A stretch of 17,916 nucleotides of DNA from assembly GCA_900544545.1 (NCBI GenBank), contig UQVY01000018.1, positions 1 to 17,916 of the forward strand, read 5' to 3'. This document shows, piece after piece, positions 1 to 7,688 of the stretch (position 1 is its first letter; each line of letters starts with the position of its first letter). The translations under genes were made by a program, and so were the position numbers. The notes beneath the pieces were generated by a model. It was given only the letters and a program-made list of their open reading frames with translations. It was not told the origin of the DNA and searched no databases. This DNA comes from an uncultured Eubacteriales bacterium. GTDB taxonomy: Bacteria > Bacillota > Clostridia > Christensenellales > CAG-314.

Positions 1-157
1 CGAATTAGCAGACCGCATAGCGTGACGCTGGACCCATTGGGGGCGTTCGCCCGATGAAGTATAGGTGACTTACTCCTCTTATAACGAGCGAATCTCTGCG
101 GTCGGGCGAAGCGAGTGAAGTTCTTTGCTCCACTTTCTTGAAAGAAAGCGGGGGGAA
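1..157. other. Non-coding flank with inverted repeats
   Basis: No gene can be supported here; all frames are interrupted or lack a credible start. The stretch holds a 9-base inverted repeat (TTCGCCCGA at 46-54 against TCGGGCGAA at 102-110), a GGGC-GTTC-GCCC mini-hairpin at 41-52, and the hairpin at 128-153 described separately. The structure resembles a dispersed intergenic repeat or the end of a cut-off element, but that is inference. Copy number in the genome cannot be seen from one window. Confidence 0.35.
128..153 (-). terminator. Possible 3' hairpin of the pilus operon
   Basis: A perfect 7-base stem CTTTCTT (133-139) / AAGAAAG (142-148) around a GA loop, extended outward by a further C/G-rich stretch after one A-C mismatch. 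It starts just 4 bases beyond the pilB stop codon, the place expected for the 3' end of the operon transcript. No U-tract follows on the minus strand, so it may be an RNA-stabilising hairpin or a repeat-element feature instead of an intrinsic terminator. Confidence 0.35.
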
Positions 158-1837
158 TTACTTTTCCGTAATGGAGAGGAGTTCGGAAACGCTCGTGGTT
201 CCGTCGAGGACGAGGGCTTTTGCCGAATCCCAGAGCGGAATAAGACCGCCGTCCATAGCGATTGCGCGGAGGTCGTCGAGGTTGCGCTGCTCGGCAATAG
301 CGGCTTTGAGCGGTTCGTTTATCGCGAGGACCTCGTGAACGCCCGTTCTTCCTCTGTAACCCGTGTAATTGCAGAATTTACAGCCGCGCTGCTCGTAGAT
401 TTCGGTGGGAGCGTCCAGCCCGAGAGATTTCGTAAGATTCGGACCGGTCAGAACCTTTTCCTTGCAGTGCGGACAGAGTTTCCTCACGAGTCGCTGCGAA
501 ATAACGCCTACGAGGGCGTCGGAAAGCAGATAAGGCTCTATGTGCATATCGAGAAGACGGGTAATGCTTCCCGGGGCGTCGTTGGTGTGAAGGGTAGAGA
601 AAACGAGGTGTCCGGTGATTGCGGCTCTCGTAGCTATCGAGGCGGTTTCTTCGTCTCGGATTTCGCCTATCATAATGATATTCGGGTCCTGACGGAGAAT
701 CGAACGCAGAGCCGAAGCGAAGGTAAGACCTGCCTTGTTGTTGACCTGAACCTGATTTATGCCCGGAATCGTGTACTCTATGGGGTCCTCGACGGTAATT
801 ATATTGACCGACGGCTTGTTAAGTTCCTGAAGGAAGGAATAGAGAGTCGTGGACTTACCGCTTCCCGTGGGACCGGTCAGAAGAATGATTCCGTGGGGCT
901 GAGCGAGGAACCGGTTTATCATAAGGTTTTCTCTTTCGGAGAAACCGAGCTTGTTCCGAGACATAGCGAAGGCGTTTTTGTCGAGGATTCGGATAACGAC
1001 CTTTTCGCCGTGGGCGGTCGGAAGGGTGGAAACACGGAAATCGTATTCGACGTTGGCGATAGTCATTTCTATACGGCCGTCCTGAGGGATACGTCTTTCG
1101 GCTATGTTTATTCCCGAAAGAATCTTGATTCTCGCGAGAACGGCGGGATAGGAGGTGGTCGGGAAGTCGAATTTCTCAACGAGGTCGCCGTCGATACGGT
1201 ATCTTACGCGGACCTTGAATTCGTAAGGCTCGATGTGAATATCGCTCGTTCTGAGAGGAATGGCTTCGCGGATAATCGAATCCACGAGGCGGACGGCGGG
1301 CGCGTTGACCGTGGAGTCCTCCTCCTGATTTTGAGATTCCCTGTCCTTCTGGGCGACGGCTTCGGTTTCGGCGGTAAGGTCGCCGATAGCCATAGAGGTA
1401 TTTCCCGAGGCGAAAAGAGAGGAAACGTAATTGTCTATCTTTACGGGATTACAGACGATAAGTCTTTTGGGCGCGGCAGTAACGCAGTTCAACGCGGAAA
1501 TCGAATGGAAATCCGTAGGATCGGCTACCGCGACGGTCATAATTCCGTCGTTGTCCACGTCTATGGGGACGACTCTGTGTCTTTTGAGGAACTGGTTGGA
1601 AACCCGCGCTCTTATGTCCTTGTTGATAAAGAGCATATCGAATTCCTCGAAGGGAAGTCCCATATATTCCGCCATAACGCGGGCTTGTTCGTTTTCCGAA
1701 ACCAGACCTTCCGCGACCATAATCCTTGCGGGAGAGATTCCGCGGCTTTCCGAAGCCTTGACGATGCGGTCCACGTCCGATTTCTTGATAAGACCTTTAT
1801 CGGCAAAGGTCTTGACTATCGATAAAGTGTATTTCAT
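158..1837 (-). CDS. pilB: Type IV pilus assembly ATPase PilB (GspE family)
   Basis: A 559-residue hexameric ATPase of the GspE/PilB secretion family that powers pilin polymerisation at the inner face of the membrane. Residues 1-150 form the N-terminal MshEN-like domain. The catalytic core shows the Walker A GPTGSGKS at 322-329 (Lys328), the Asp box, Walker B (IIMIGEIRD) and a His box (STLHTNDAPG). A zinc tetracysteine is present (C455, C458, C486, C489), typical of PilB/GspE and absent from PilT. Length is normal for the family. The start ATG has AGGA about 10 bases upstream. It is the last gene of the operon, separated from pilC by an unusual 185-base gap with a hairpin. Family assignment is secure; that it builds pili and not a DNA-uptake pseudopilus is inference. 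Confidence 0.97.
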   Translation of the reverse strand: MKYTLSIVKTFADKGLIKKSDVDRIVKASESRGISPARIMVAEGLVSENEQARVMAEYMGLPFEEFDMLFINKDIRARVSNQFLKRHRVVPIDVDNDGIMTVAVADPTDFHSISALNCVTAAPKRLIVCNPVKIDNYVSSLFASGNTSMAIGDLTAETEAVAQKDRESQNQEEDSTVNAPAVRLVDSIIREAIPLRTSDIHIEPYEFKVRVRYRIDGDLVEKFDFPTTSYPAVLARIKILSGINIAERRIPQDGRIEMTIANVEYDFRVSTLPTAHGEKVVIRILDKNAFAMSRNKLGFSERENLMINRFLAQPHGIILLTGPTGSGKSTTLYSFLQELNKPSVNIITVEDPIEYTIPGINQVQVNNKAGLTFASALRSILRQDPNIIMIGEIRDEETASIATRAAITGHLVFSTLHTNDAPGSITRLLDMHIEPYLLSDALVGVISQRLVRKLCPHCKEKVLTGPNLTKSLGLDAPTEIYEQRGCKFCNYTGYRGRTGVHEVLAINEPLKAAIAEQRNLDDLRAIAMDGGLIPLWDSAKALVLDGTTSVSELLSITEK

Positions 1838-1855
1838 TGTTTGATTGTCCTGCTC

Positions 1856-1881
1856 GAATCCGACTTCTGTCGTCGGAATTC
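1856..1881 (-). promoter_or_regulatory. Hairpin in the pilB 5' leader
   Basis: The pilC-pilB gap (1838-2022, 185 bases) has no gene but contains an imperfect inverted repeat: GAATCCGAC at 1856-1864 and GTCGGAATTC at 1872-1881, a 9-base stem with one bulged base and a 7-base loop. On the minus strand it sits directly upstream of the AGGA ribosome site of pilB. It could be an RNA processing or translation-control structure. A TATAAT on the minus strand at 1949-1954 lacks a good -35 box, so an internal promoter is only a weak possibility. Confidence 0.4.
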
Positions 1882-2022
1882 TTATTGTCGGGTTGCTTTT
1901 TTACGCGTCGGGATTCCCTTCGTTCGGGGAAACAATCGCGGATTTCCGATTATACGGAGAAGACGACGATATATTTCCCGTCCGTTGGCTTTTGCCGCCG
2001 AAGTACGGCTCTTGTCCGCCGG

Positions 2023-3234
2023 TCAGCCGAGATTCTTTGTCATATCCATAAGCGGAAGGAATATCGCGAGAAGCACGACGAGAACGAAAACCGCTATTAT
2101 CATAAGAAGAATAGGCTGAAGGGAGGCGGTCATTCTGTCTATGGCTTCGCTTTGCTGCTGCTCGAAAATCGAAGAAGTCTTGGTGAGCATTTCTTCTATC
2201 TGCGCCGTTCTTTCGCCGATTGCGACCATCTGAAGAAGCATAGGCGGGAAAACTCCGGTTTTTCTGAAGGCTTTCGTAAGAGTGACGCCGTTTTTCACGT
2301 CGGTGATGGACTGAACGAAACGGTCGGTGTAAAAGGCGTTGCCGAGAAGCGTGGAGAGGGTTTCCATAGCCGGAACCGCCTGCATACCGCTGCTGAGGAG
2401 GAGGGAGAAACATCTCGCGAATCTTGCCGCGAAGCCCGCCGAGATGACTCCCTTCGAGAGGAAGAAATTCGCCGCCAGTTTATCGAAGAAATACTTTCCT
2501 TTTTTCGTCCGTTTGAGAGCGATAATCGTTATGATTACGCCGAAAACGACAAGCACGATGACCATCCAGTTGTTCTTGACGAATTCCGCGAAGTCGAAGA
2601 CCATCTGCGTGATCTGCGGAAGCTCCTGACCGAGTTCGGCAAAGACCTTCTGGAACTGCGGAACGACTACGAACGAAATAATCGCGACTACGCCTATCGT
2701 CATAACGAGGAGGAATACGGGATAGCTTATCGCCGAGATCATTTTCGATTTAATGCGGACCTGATTGTCGTAATAATCGCCCATATTGAGGAATACGGTG
2801 TCGAGTTTTCCGCTCGCTTCGCCGACCGAAATCATCGAAAGGAAGAATTCCGGAAAGATTTTCTTGTGTTTGCTCATAGCCTCGGAAAGAAGGAGTCCGG
2901 AGGTTACGTCGCCTAAAACCTGCTGAAGAGTAAGTCTCATCATCTGCGGATAAGCGGGCTGAACGGACAGGGATTCGAGCGTTTCGACTATGGATACGCC
3001 CGAATTGATCATCGTTCCGAACTGTTTGCAGAAAACGGCGATATCTTTGATTTTGATGGAGCCGGACAGCGTAAAGAACGAGTTGGGCGTGGTTGTTTTC
3101 AGTTTTTTGCAGGAAACGAGATACAGATCCAGATTAAAGAGAAGATCCGAGAGCTGTTTTTCGTCCTGAGCGAGTATCTGTCCGCGGATTCTTTTCTTGT
3201 GAGAGTCCACTGCGACGTAAGAATATCGTTCCAT
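2023..3234 (-). CDS. pilC: Type IV pilus inner-membrane platform protein PilC (GspF family)
   Basis: A 403-residue polytopic membrane protein, the platform on which PilB drives pilin extraction and polymerisation. It contains two T2SSF domains, about residues 66-189 and 270-392, with transmembrane segments near 166-192, 222-241 and 374-396. The repeated signatures are visible: FCKQFGTMINSGVSIVETLE in the first copy, FARCFSLLLSSGMQAVPAMET in part in the second, and paired SVGEASGKLD / AIGERTAQIE elements. The N-terminal YSYVAVDSHKKRIRGQI segment is typical of the family and supports the start, as does AGGAG 5-6 bases before the ATG. Length matches the usual 400 residues. It lies between pilD and pilB in the operon. 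Confidence 0.96.
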   Translation of the reverse strand: MERYSYVAVDSHKKRIRGQILAQDEKQLSDLLFNLDLYLVSCKKLKTTTPNSFFTLSGSIKIKDIAVFCKQFGTMINSGVSIVETLESLSVQPAYPQMMRLTLQQVLGDVTSGLLLSEAMSKHKKIFPEFFLSMISVGEASGKLDTVFLNMGDYYDNQVRIKSKMISAISYPVFLLVMTIGVVAIISFVVVPQFQKVFAELGQELPQITQMVFDFAEFVKNNWMVIVLVVFGVIITIIALKRTKKGKYFFDKLAANFFLSKGVISAGFAARFARCFSLLLSSGMQAVPAMETLSTLLGNAFYTDRFVQSITDVKNGVTLTKAFRKTGVFPPMLLQMVAIGERTAQIEEMLTKTSSIFEQQQSEAIDRMTASLQPILLMIIAVFVLVVLLAIFLPLMDMTKNLG

Positions 3235-3320
3235 CGTTTCTCCTGTAAGTCAATGTTTATTGCGAAAAAGCGATACGCGCGTTTATATCGCGGCACGGTG
3301 ATTTTCAATCGGACGCGCGG

Positions 3321-4112
3321 TTACACGCCGAAAAGCGACATATACGCGTCGAGAGTCAGATTCCCGAGGAAGAGCGAGAAAATCATCGCCGCGGAAAGAA
3401 ACGGAGCGAAGGGAAGTCTGCCTTCGGAATCCCTGCCTTTGTAGCGGGTTATAAGCGCGAAAACCAATCCGAAGACCGCCGCTATAAATACCGACAGCAG
3501 CAGTAATTTATAGCCCAGAACCAATCCCGCCGCTCCTATGAGTTTCACGTCGCCGCCGCCGAAAGCCTCTTTTTTAAAGACCTTTTCCGCGGCCACGAGA
3601 AGCAGAAGGCTTAAAAGAAAGCCGCCGACTCCGCCGATAAGCCTTTCCCACCATACGCATAGAAGACTTCCGTCCGAAAATACGCACGCGACTATTCCGA
3701 GTACGGCTGCGGTTATACTGAGGCTGTCGGGAATAATCATATATTCGCTGTCGATAAAGCCTATCGTTATGAGGCAGGACACGAAAAGCATAGCTACCGG
3801 AGAGAAAACGCTCTGTCCGAATTTCATATAGCAGAAAATCCACAGAATGCAGTTGAGAAGCTCTACGACGGTGTATCTCGCGGGAATGGGTTTCTTGCAG
3901 AAGGCGCATTTTCCGCCCAGAAAAATCCACGAAAACACGGGGATATTGTGATACCATCTGAGCTTCTTTCCGCATTCGGGACAATGAGAAGCCGGAAAAG
4001 CTATATTCATACCGTTCGGGAGCCTGTAAATGAGGACGTTCAGAAAGCTTCCGAAAACCAATCCCATAACGCCCGACAAAATCAGATAAAGAGTGTCGAT
4101 AAGTTTATCCAT
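3321..4112 (-). CDS. pilD: Prepilin peptidase / N-methyltransferase PilD (A24 family)
   Basis: A 263-residue membrane aspartyl protease that cuts the leader from type IV prepilins after Gly and methylates the new N-terminal Phe. The N-terminal methylase domain is complete, with the GSFLNVLIYRLP motif at 21-32 and a CxxC...CxxC zinc site (C44, C47, C69, C72). The two catalytic aspartates are Asp121 (FIDSEYMIIPD) and Asp188 in GGGD (the GxGD motif). About eight hydrophobic segments follow. The substrate motif of this enzyme is exactly what the three prepilin-like genes upstream in the operon carry. The ribosome site is weak (CGGA about 8 bases before ATG), so translation may depend on coupling. 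Confidence 0.96.
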   Translation of the reverse strand: MDKLIDTLYLILSGVMGLVFGSFLNVLIYRLPNGMNIAFPASHCPECGKKLRWYHNIPVFSWIFLGGKCAFCKKPIPARYTVVELLNCILWIFCYMKFGQSVFSPVAMLFVSCLITIGFIDSEYMIIPDSLSITAAVLGIVACVFSDGSLLCVWWERLIGGVGGFLLSLLLLVAAEKVFKKEAFGGGDVKLIGAAGLVLGYKLLLLSVFIAAVFGLVFALITRYKGRDSEGRLPFAPFLSAAMIFSLFLGNLTLDAYMSLFGV

Positions 4113-4150
4113 AATTCAATCCGTTGCCCGTAATTTTACGTTCCGTCGTT

Positions 4151-4738
4151 TCAGGTTTCTTCTTCCGCTCCGGCCGATTCCTCCTCGATTGTCGCGTGGT
4201 ATTCCCATTCCCATCGGGTAATCGAAACTTTCGCCGTTAAATCGGAAGAACCTTCGCTTGAATAAACCGCCTTTATCTCCGCGGTAACTTTAAGACTCGT
4301 CGTCCCGTAAGTCGCGGTAAACGAAACCGTATACGTATTCGTTTCTCCGTCTTTCGGTATGCAGGAATATTCATCAATCGTCACCGCTTCGTTATCCGAA
4401 TTTTCGCCCGAACCGTCCGTATTTTCGTAGTTGACGTGGATTGTGAACCGAGAAGAGGAAAAAGGATCAGCCGAGCCGTCAGAGGAGTTTGCTACGGTTT
4501 CAACTGCGGATCTGACCGAGTCGAGAACGAATTCCGACGCCTGATAAAGCGCGGTTTTTTCGGTCATAGAGGTCTTGTTGCGCGCCGCGGAAAAGACTTT
4601 CCGATAGCACAGAGCCATAATCGACGTCCCTATTATCGAAAAAATGACGATAAGCACCAAAGCCTCCGCGAGAACGAAGCCTTTTTCCCGTTTACGGTCG
4701 TTTTTATTTCGGTTTCGGATATGTCCTGATTTTCTCAT
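4151..4738 (-). CDS. Type IV prepilin-like minor pilin
   Basis: A 195-residue protein with a basic 20-residue leader ending in Gly20, then Phe21 and Glu at +5 (G|FVLAE), followed by about 20 hydrophobic residues (ALVLIVIFSIIGTSIMALC). This is the class III prepilin signal cut by PilD. The rest is a polar domain rich in Ser, Thr and acidic residues, with a predicted beta-rich stretch around 90-170 and an acidic tail (EEESAGAEEET). The leader FVLAE departs from the common FTLIE, resembling PilX/PilV-like minor pilins. No Shine-Dalgarno is visible before the ATG, so the start rests on the leader length. The 130 bases upstream contain a CCGTT-AAAA-AACGG hairpin (4784-4797) and no gene. The sequence does not show which minor pilin role it fills. 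Confidence 0.9.
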   Translation of the reverse strand: MRKSGHIRNRNKNDRKREKGFVLAEALVLIVIFSIIGTSIMALCYRKVFSAARNKTSMTEKTALYQASEFVLDSVRSAVETVANSSDGSADPFSSSRFTIHVNYENTDGSGENSDNEAVTIDEYSCIPKDGETNTYTVSFTATYGTTSLKVTAEIKAVYSSEGSSDLTAKVSITRWEWEYHATIEEESAGAEEET

Positions 4739-4868
4739 TTTCGTTTTTCGATTGGTTTTTCGTTATAAGTCCGATAAGCTTTCCCGTTAAAAAACGGTTA
4801 TTGTCCGTAAGTTTTCCATAAGTGGTTTTCTGTCGTTTCTTCGGTGGTTTTCGGTCTTTTTCGTTCGG

Positions 4869-5495
4869 TCAGTAAGTCCCGATGAGTCTTTCCCCGTCGG
4901 CTTTTATCGAATTATATTCTGTTTCTTGCGACGGGTCCACGAAGCCCGTATAAATCTCGATTCTTATCGATTCGGGCGAATTCGCAGAAAGAACCGAGCC
5001 GCCTTGCGAAACCGAACCCGAAGTTATGACTATGCTGTAAGAAACGTCGTCCGATTCTTCGTCGGTATTCGGCACTTTCAGCTGCTTCCAGGACGAGTCG
5101 AAATACACGACGAAACAGGTTTTTTCCTTTATATCGGAACCATTGTTTCTTTCCGTACGAAGACAAGTATAGATTTCGGGGTCGGAATTTTCGTCATTCG
5201 GATTATATTCGTTCGTAAAAATAAACCTTGCGAGCGAATAATGGAAGGTCTGAAAGGCTTTTTCGCCCGAAGAGAGTTTCTGCGGATTATATCGTTTATG
5301 CCAGAGCCAGATTTCGTTGATGTTTCCGGCGTAAGCGGCGGCGTTTTCGGTTCGGGAGGTTTTGAGCGAGGTTTTGACCGACGAAACGCAAATCGAAAGC
5401 ACGCCCGTCCCGATTATGCCGATAATGACTATCGCGACAAGCACTTCGAGAAGCGTAAAGCCTCGGTTATTGAGTTTTTTCCTTGTTTTTTTCAT
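4869..5495 (-). CDS. Type IV prepilin (N-terminal methylation motif)
   Basis: A 208-residue prepilin with the short basic leader MKKTRKKLNNRG, cleavage expected between Gly12 and Phe13, Glu17 at +5 (G|FTLLEVLVAIVII) and a hydrophobic helix to about residue 36. The mature domain is polar, with clustered Asp/Glu/Ser/Asn and two cysteines in the region 110-130 that could pair outside the cell. GAGGA lies 7 bases before the ATG, which fixes the start. The mature part is too diverged to assign to PilV, PilW or PilE by eye. It sits directly after the PilM-like gene (45-base gap) and is most likely a minor pilin or pseudopilin assembled by PilB/PilC. Confidence 0.94.
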   Translation of the reverse strand: MKKTRKKLNNRGFTLLEVLVAIVIIGIIGTGVLSICVSSVKTSLKTSRTENAAAYAGNINEIWLWHKRYNPQKLSSGEKAFQTFHYSLARFIFTNEYNPNDENSDPEIYTCLRTERNNGSDIKEKTCFVVYFDSSWKQLKVPNTDEESDDVSYSIVITSGSVSQGGSVLSANSPESIRIEIYTGFVDPSQETEYNSIKADGERLIGTY

Positions 5496-5540
5496 CGGGA
5501 AATCCTCGTTTTTCCGTATCCGTTCCGTTCGGAAATTTCT

Positions 5541-6533
5541 TTATTTCGAAAGCAGTGATTTAGGCTTTTCGTTTACTACGAAGTTGAAGTCCGCGGGAAC
5601 CTTTCCGAGGTACAAACCTATGAGTTCGAGGTTGTCCGCGAAGGGTTTATACTGCGCGGGAAGCTCCAGAAGCGACCAGTTGAGATCGCTGCTCGCGGTG
5701 AGATATTCGCCTATCTGAGCGTAGTTTTTCGGAGCGAGGAACAGACTTCTTTTCGCTGCGGGAAGTCCGAGTTCGCTTATATGAAGGCGGTAGGCGTTGT
5801 AATAGTGCCAGAAGTCCGAGAAAGCCTCGTCTATTCTCGAAAACGAGCGGTAATCGACGAAATCACTCTGCGAAAAATCCCTCAAAGCGTCCGTTCCGAA
5901 GGGAACGGTATTCACCGCGAAAATCCGATTCTCCGAAATAAGCACGATTTCGGTATGTTTTCTGCGGATATTCACGAATTCGTAGGTATTGTCGCGGTTA
6001 AAAAGACCTTTTCCGCCACCCGCGAAGGTCGAAACGAGCGAGCCGCTCGCGATTACGCAGGAGGTAACGAATTCCATAGAATGGTTGGTATCCATAAAGA
6101 AATCGTTCATGATCTCGTAATTCTCCGCTCCGAACAGGGAATATCTGTATACGCAGAAACTCTTGTCGTTGCGGACGAGAGAGGTGCTTATATCCTCGGG
6201 CTTTTTGATTTCGGGATACATAGCCGATATTTCCGCGAAGTAATGGTCGTCGTTTTTACGCGCGCTTCCGACGTTGGGTATGGTTATGAAGTCGAAACAG
6301 ACGTCGCCCGAAGGAACGGCGATGGATATGTTCGCTTCTGGAATATCGTTTATGCGGAGCAGCTCGGTAAGAGCGGAGGTAAAGACCTCTTCGTATTTGC
6401 AGTAGCCCCCGTAGCAGCCCTTGTTGAGGGGAAGCGGGAATATGGATACCGAAGAAAGATCTCCTTCAGCCTGAGAGAAAAGAACGTTCATTTTCTTTTC
6501 AAACGGATTGACGCTTATATATACGTTTTGCAT
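5541..6533 (-). CDS. Divergent PilM-like (actin-fold) pilus assembly protein
   Basis: A soluble 330-residue protein without signal peptide. Position in the operon, size and alternating strand pattern suggest a PilM/actin-fold protein, the cytoplasmic adaptor of type IV pilus machines. Fits include AVPSGDVCFDFITIP near 72-86, EISAMYPEI at 101-109 and FVNIRRKHTEIVLI followed by VPFGTDALRDF at 186-220. The phosphate-loop pattern Asp-x-Gly-x-Ser/Thr of true PilM is not seen; at 187-195 the segment reads VNIRRKHTE, and the first N-terminal loop also lacks a DIG motif, so nucleotide binding may be lost. AAGGAG lies 4 bases before the ATG. No pilN or pilO follows. The CDS is secure; the family call is moderate and made by pattern, not by alignment. 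Confidence 0.85.
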   Translation of the reverse strand: MQNVYISVNPFEKKMNVLFSQAEGDLSSVSIFPLPLNKGCYGGYCKYEEVFTSALTELLRINDIPEANISIAVPSGDVCFDFITIPNVGSARKNDDHYFAEISAMYPEIKKPEDISTSLVRNDKSFCVYRYSLFGAENYEIMNDFFMDTNHSMEFVTSCVIASGSLVSTFAGGGKGLFNRDNTYEFVNIRRKHTEIVLISENRIFAVNTVPFGTDALRDFSQSDFVDYRSFSRIDEAFSDFWHYYNAYRLHISELGLPAAKRSLFLAPKNYAQIGEYLTASSDLNWSLLELPAQYKPFADNLELIGLYLGKVPADFNFVVNEKPKSLLSK

Positions 6534-6678
6534 AGACGCTCCTTATTGTCTTGTTACGGCGATTTTCCTTAAACGATTCACAGCCCCGAATCGTCTTTTC
6601 ATAAACGACTTTCGGCTCGGACCCGATTTCCCCGAATCGATTTTCCTTGCGGAATCGTTTCTTCCGGGCGGTTTTCCG

Positions 6679-7332
6679 TTAATTCGTAAAGGTTATTTTC
6701 TTCGAAACGACTATCGTTCTGACCGAGGTTTTGCCCTTCGTGTCCGTGAATTGGATTTCGCATTTCAGAAGAGTGGATTCGTGAGTCGGATTTATTGCGT
6801 TCGTTTTATTCCCGTCCTTGTCGTAAGCCGTGAAATCCACGTCCGTAAGTCTTTTCGGCAGGGTATAGGTAAAGGGCCGCTCGTTTTCATTGTCCCGACA
6901 GACGAAAAGTCTTTCGCCCGAAACGTTGTTTTCGTACAGATAAATCGAAAAAACGGGCGTATAGGTCGCACTTTCGGTCGTTTCCGATTTATTATAAAAA
7001 ACCAGAACCGGAGAACCGTCTTTCGGCTTTTTTGCGGCGTCTATGGGAATCGAAGCGGAATTTTCGCCTGAATTATCGGATGCTTTATATTGAACTACGT
7101 CGAAAAGACAGTTTTGTTTATCGTAATAATCGAAAGCCGATGAAATATAGGCAGAAACTATACTCACGGCGTCTTCGGTTTCGGCGTCGGTGAAGGTATT
7201 GTCCTTGACGACGTAAAGGGAATAAAATAAAGAGCACAACAAAGAAACGCAGATCCCGAGGACTACGATGGTTACGAGCATTTCTATAAGAGTAAATCCT
7301 TCATTGCCGACGGCTTTTCTCTTTTTCCTCAT
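6679..7332 (-). CDS. Type IV prepilin, first gene of the pilus operon
   Basis: A 217-residue prepilin starting at ATG 7332: leader MRKKRKAVGNEG, cleavage after Gly12, Phe13 at +1 and Glu17 at +5 (G|FTLIEMLVTIVVLG), then a hydrophobic helix to about 40. The mature domain has several Asp/Lys-rich loops and a C-terminal strand pair (TSVRTIVVSKKITFTN). The reading frame is open further upstream to a TTG at 7413, but that codon lies at about the predicted transcription start and would give an overlong basic leader, while ATG 7332 has AAGGA 8 bases before it. The mature part is unlike a compact major pilin, so a PilW/PilJ-like minor pilin is the likeliest role. About 145 bases without a gene separate it from the PilM-like gene. 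Confidence 0.94.
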   Translation of the reverse strand: MRKKRKAVGNEGFTLIEMLVTIVVLGICVSLLCSLFYSLYVVKDNTFTDAETEDAVSIVSAYISSAFDYYDKQNCLFDVVQYKASDNSGENSASIPIDAAKKPKDGSPVLVFYNKSETTESATYTPVFSIYLYENNVSGERLFVCRDNENERPFTYTLPKRLTDVDFTAYDKDGNKTNAINPTHESTLLKCEIQFTDTKGKTSVRTIVVSKKITFTN

Positions 7333-7415
7333 TCCCCTTTTCCTTCGATAAGCTCTTCCTTGCCGTTTACCCTTCGGCCGAAATAAATCTTTCTTGCGGT
7401 CGAGCGATATCAAGT

Positions 7416-7454
7416 ATTATATCACATTATAATCCGAAGGCGGCTTCGTGTCAA
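7416..7454 (-). promoter_or_regulatory. Consensus sigma-A promoter of the pilus operon
   Basis: On the minus strand a perfect -35 TTGACA (7449-7454), a 17-base spacer and a perfect -10 TATAAT (7426-7431). A second extended -10, TGATATAAT (7416-7424), follows immediately. The spacer contains the inverted repeat CGAAG-GCGG-CTTCG (7435-7448), which could be an operator. The ATG of the first prepilin gene is about 85 bases downstream. Confidence 0.85.
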
Positions 7455-7493
7455 GTAAAAAAAGCCTTCAGGGGTTATTATGACGATTTACGG

Positions 7494-7660
7494 CGCGAAA
7501 AACCGCTTTTACCCGAGATTAAGGCGGAAAAACCGCTGTTAAGGCAGAAAAACCGTTCTTTCCGAGGATTCGGACGGAAACTGCTTTTAATCCGGCGGAA
7601 AATGCTTTTATTCGGATTAAAACGCCTTTATCCGGACGGAACCGCTTTTAACGGAAATCG
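7494..7660. repeat. Degenerate ~20-base intergenic repeats
   Basis: About seven imperfect copies of a core like CGGAAAAACCGCTTTTA, beginning near 7495, 7524, 7544, 7575, 7595, 7613 and 7634, so mostly 20 bases (two turns of the helix) apart, with one or two longer steps. Variants include GCAGAAAAACCG, CGGAAACTGCTTTTA and CGGAAAATGCTTTTA. No ORF with a ribosome site spans them. They fill most of the region between the divergent pilus promoter and the protease gene. Function unknown; binding sites for a regulator or a decayed repeat are options. Confidence 0.6.
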
Positions 7661-7688
7661 GCTCTGAAAAAGCCCGCAGGGAGGATTT

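Noticed and set aside
125..1825. A 566-codon ORF on the plus strand opposite pilB
   Set aside because: It is the codon-register shadow of pilB caused by rare TTA/CTA/TCA; the product is Arg/Gly/Phe-rich, matches no family, and pilB has full conserved motifs.
7333..7413. TTG start that would lengthen the first prepilin by 27 residues
   Set aside because: It lies at about the predicted transcription start and gives an overlong leader, while ATG 7332 has a good ribosome site and the usual leader length.
7494..7660. CRISPR array
   Set aside because: Repeats are short, degenerate and nearly contiguous, with no unique spacers and no cas genes in the window.
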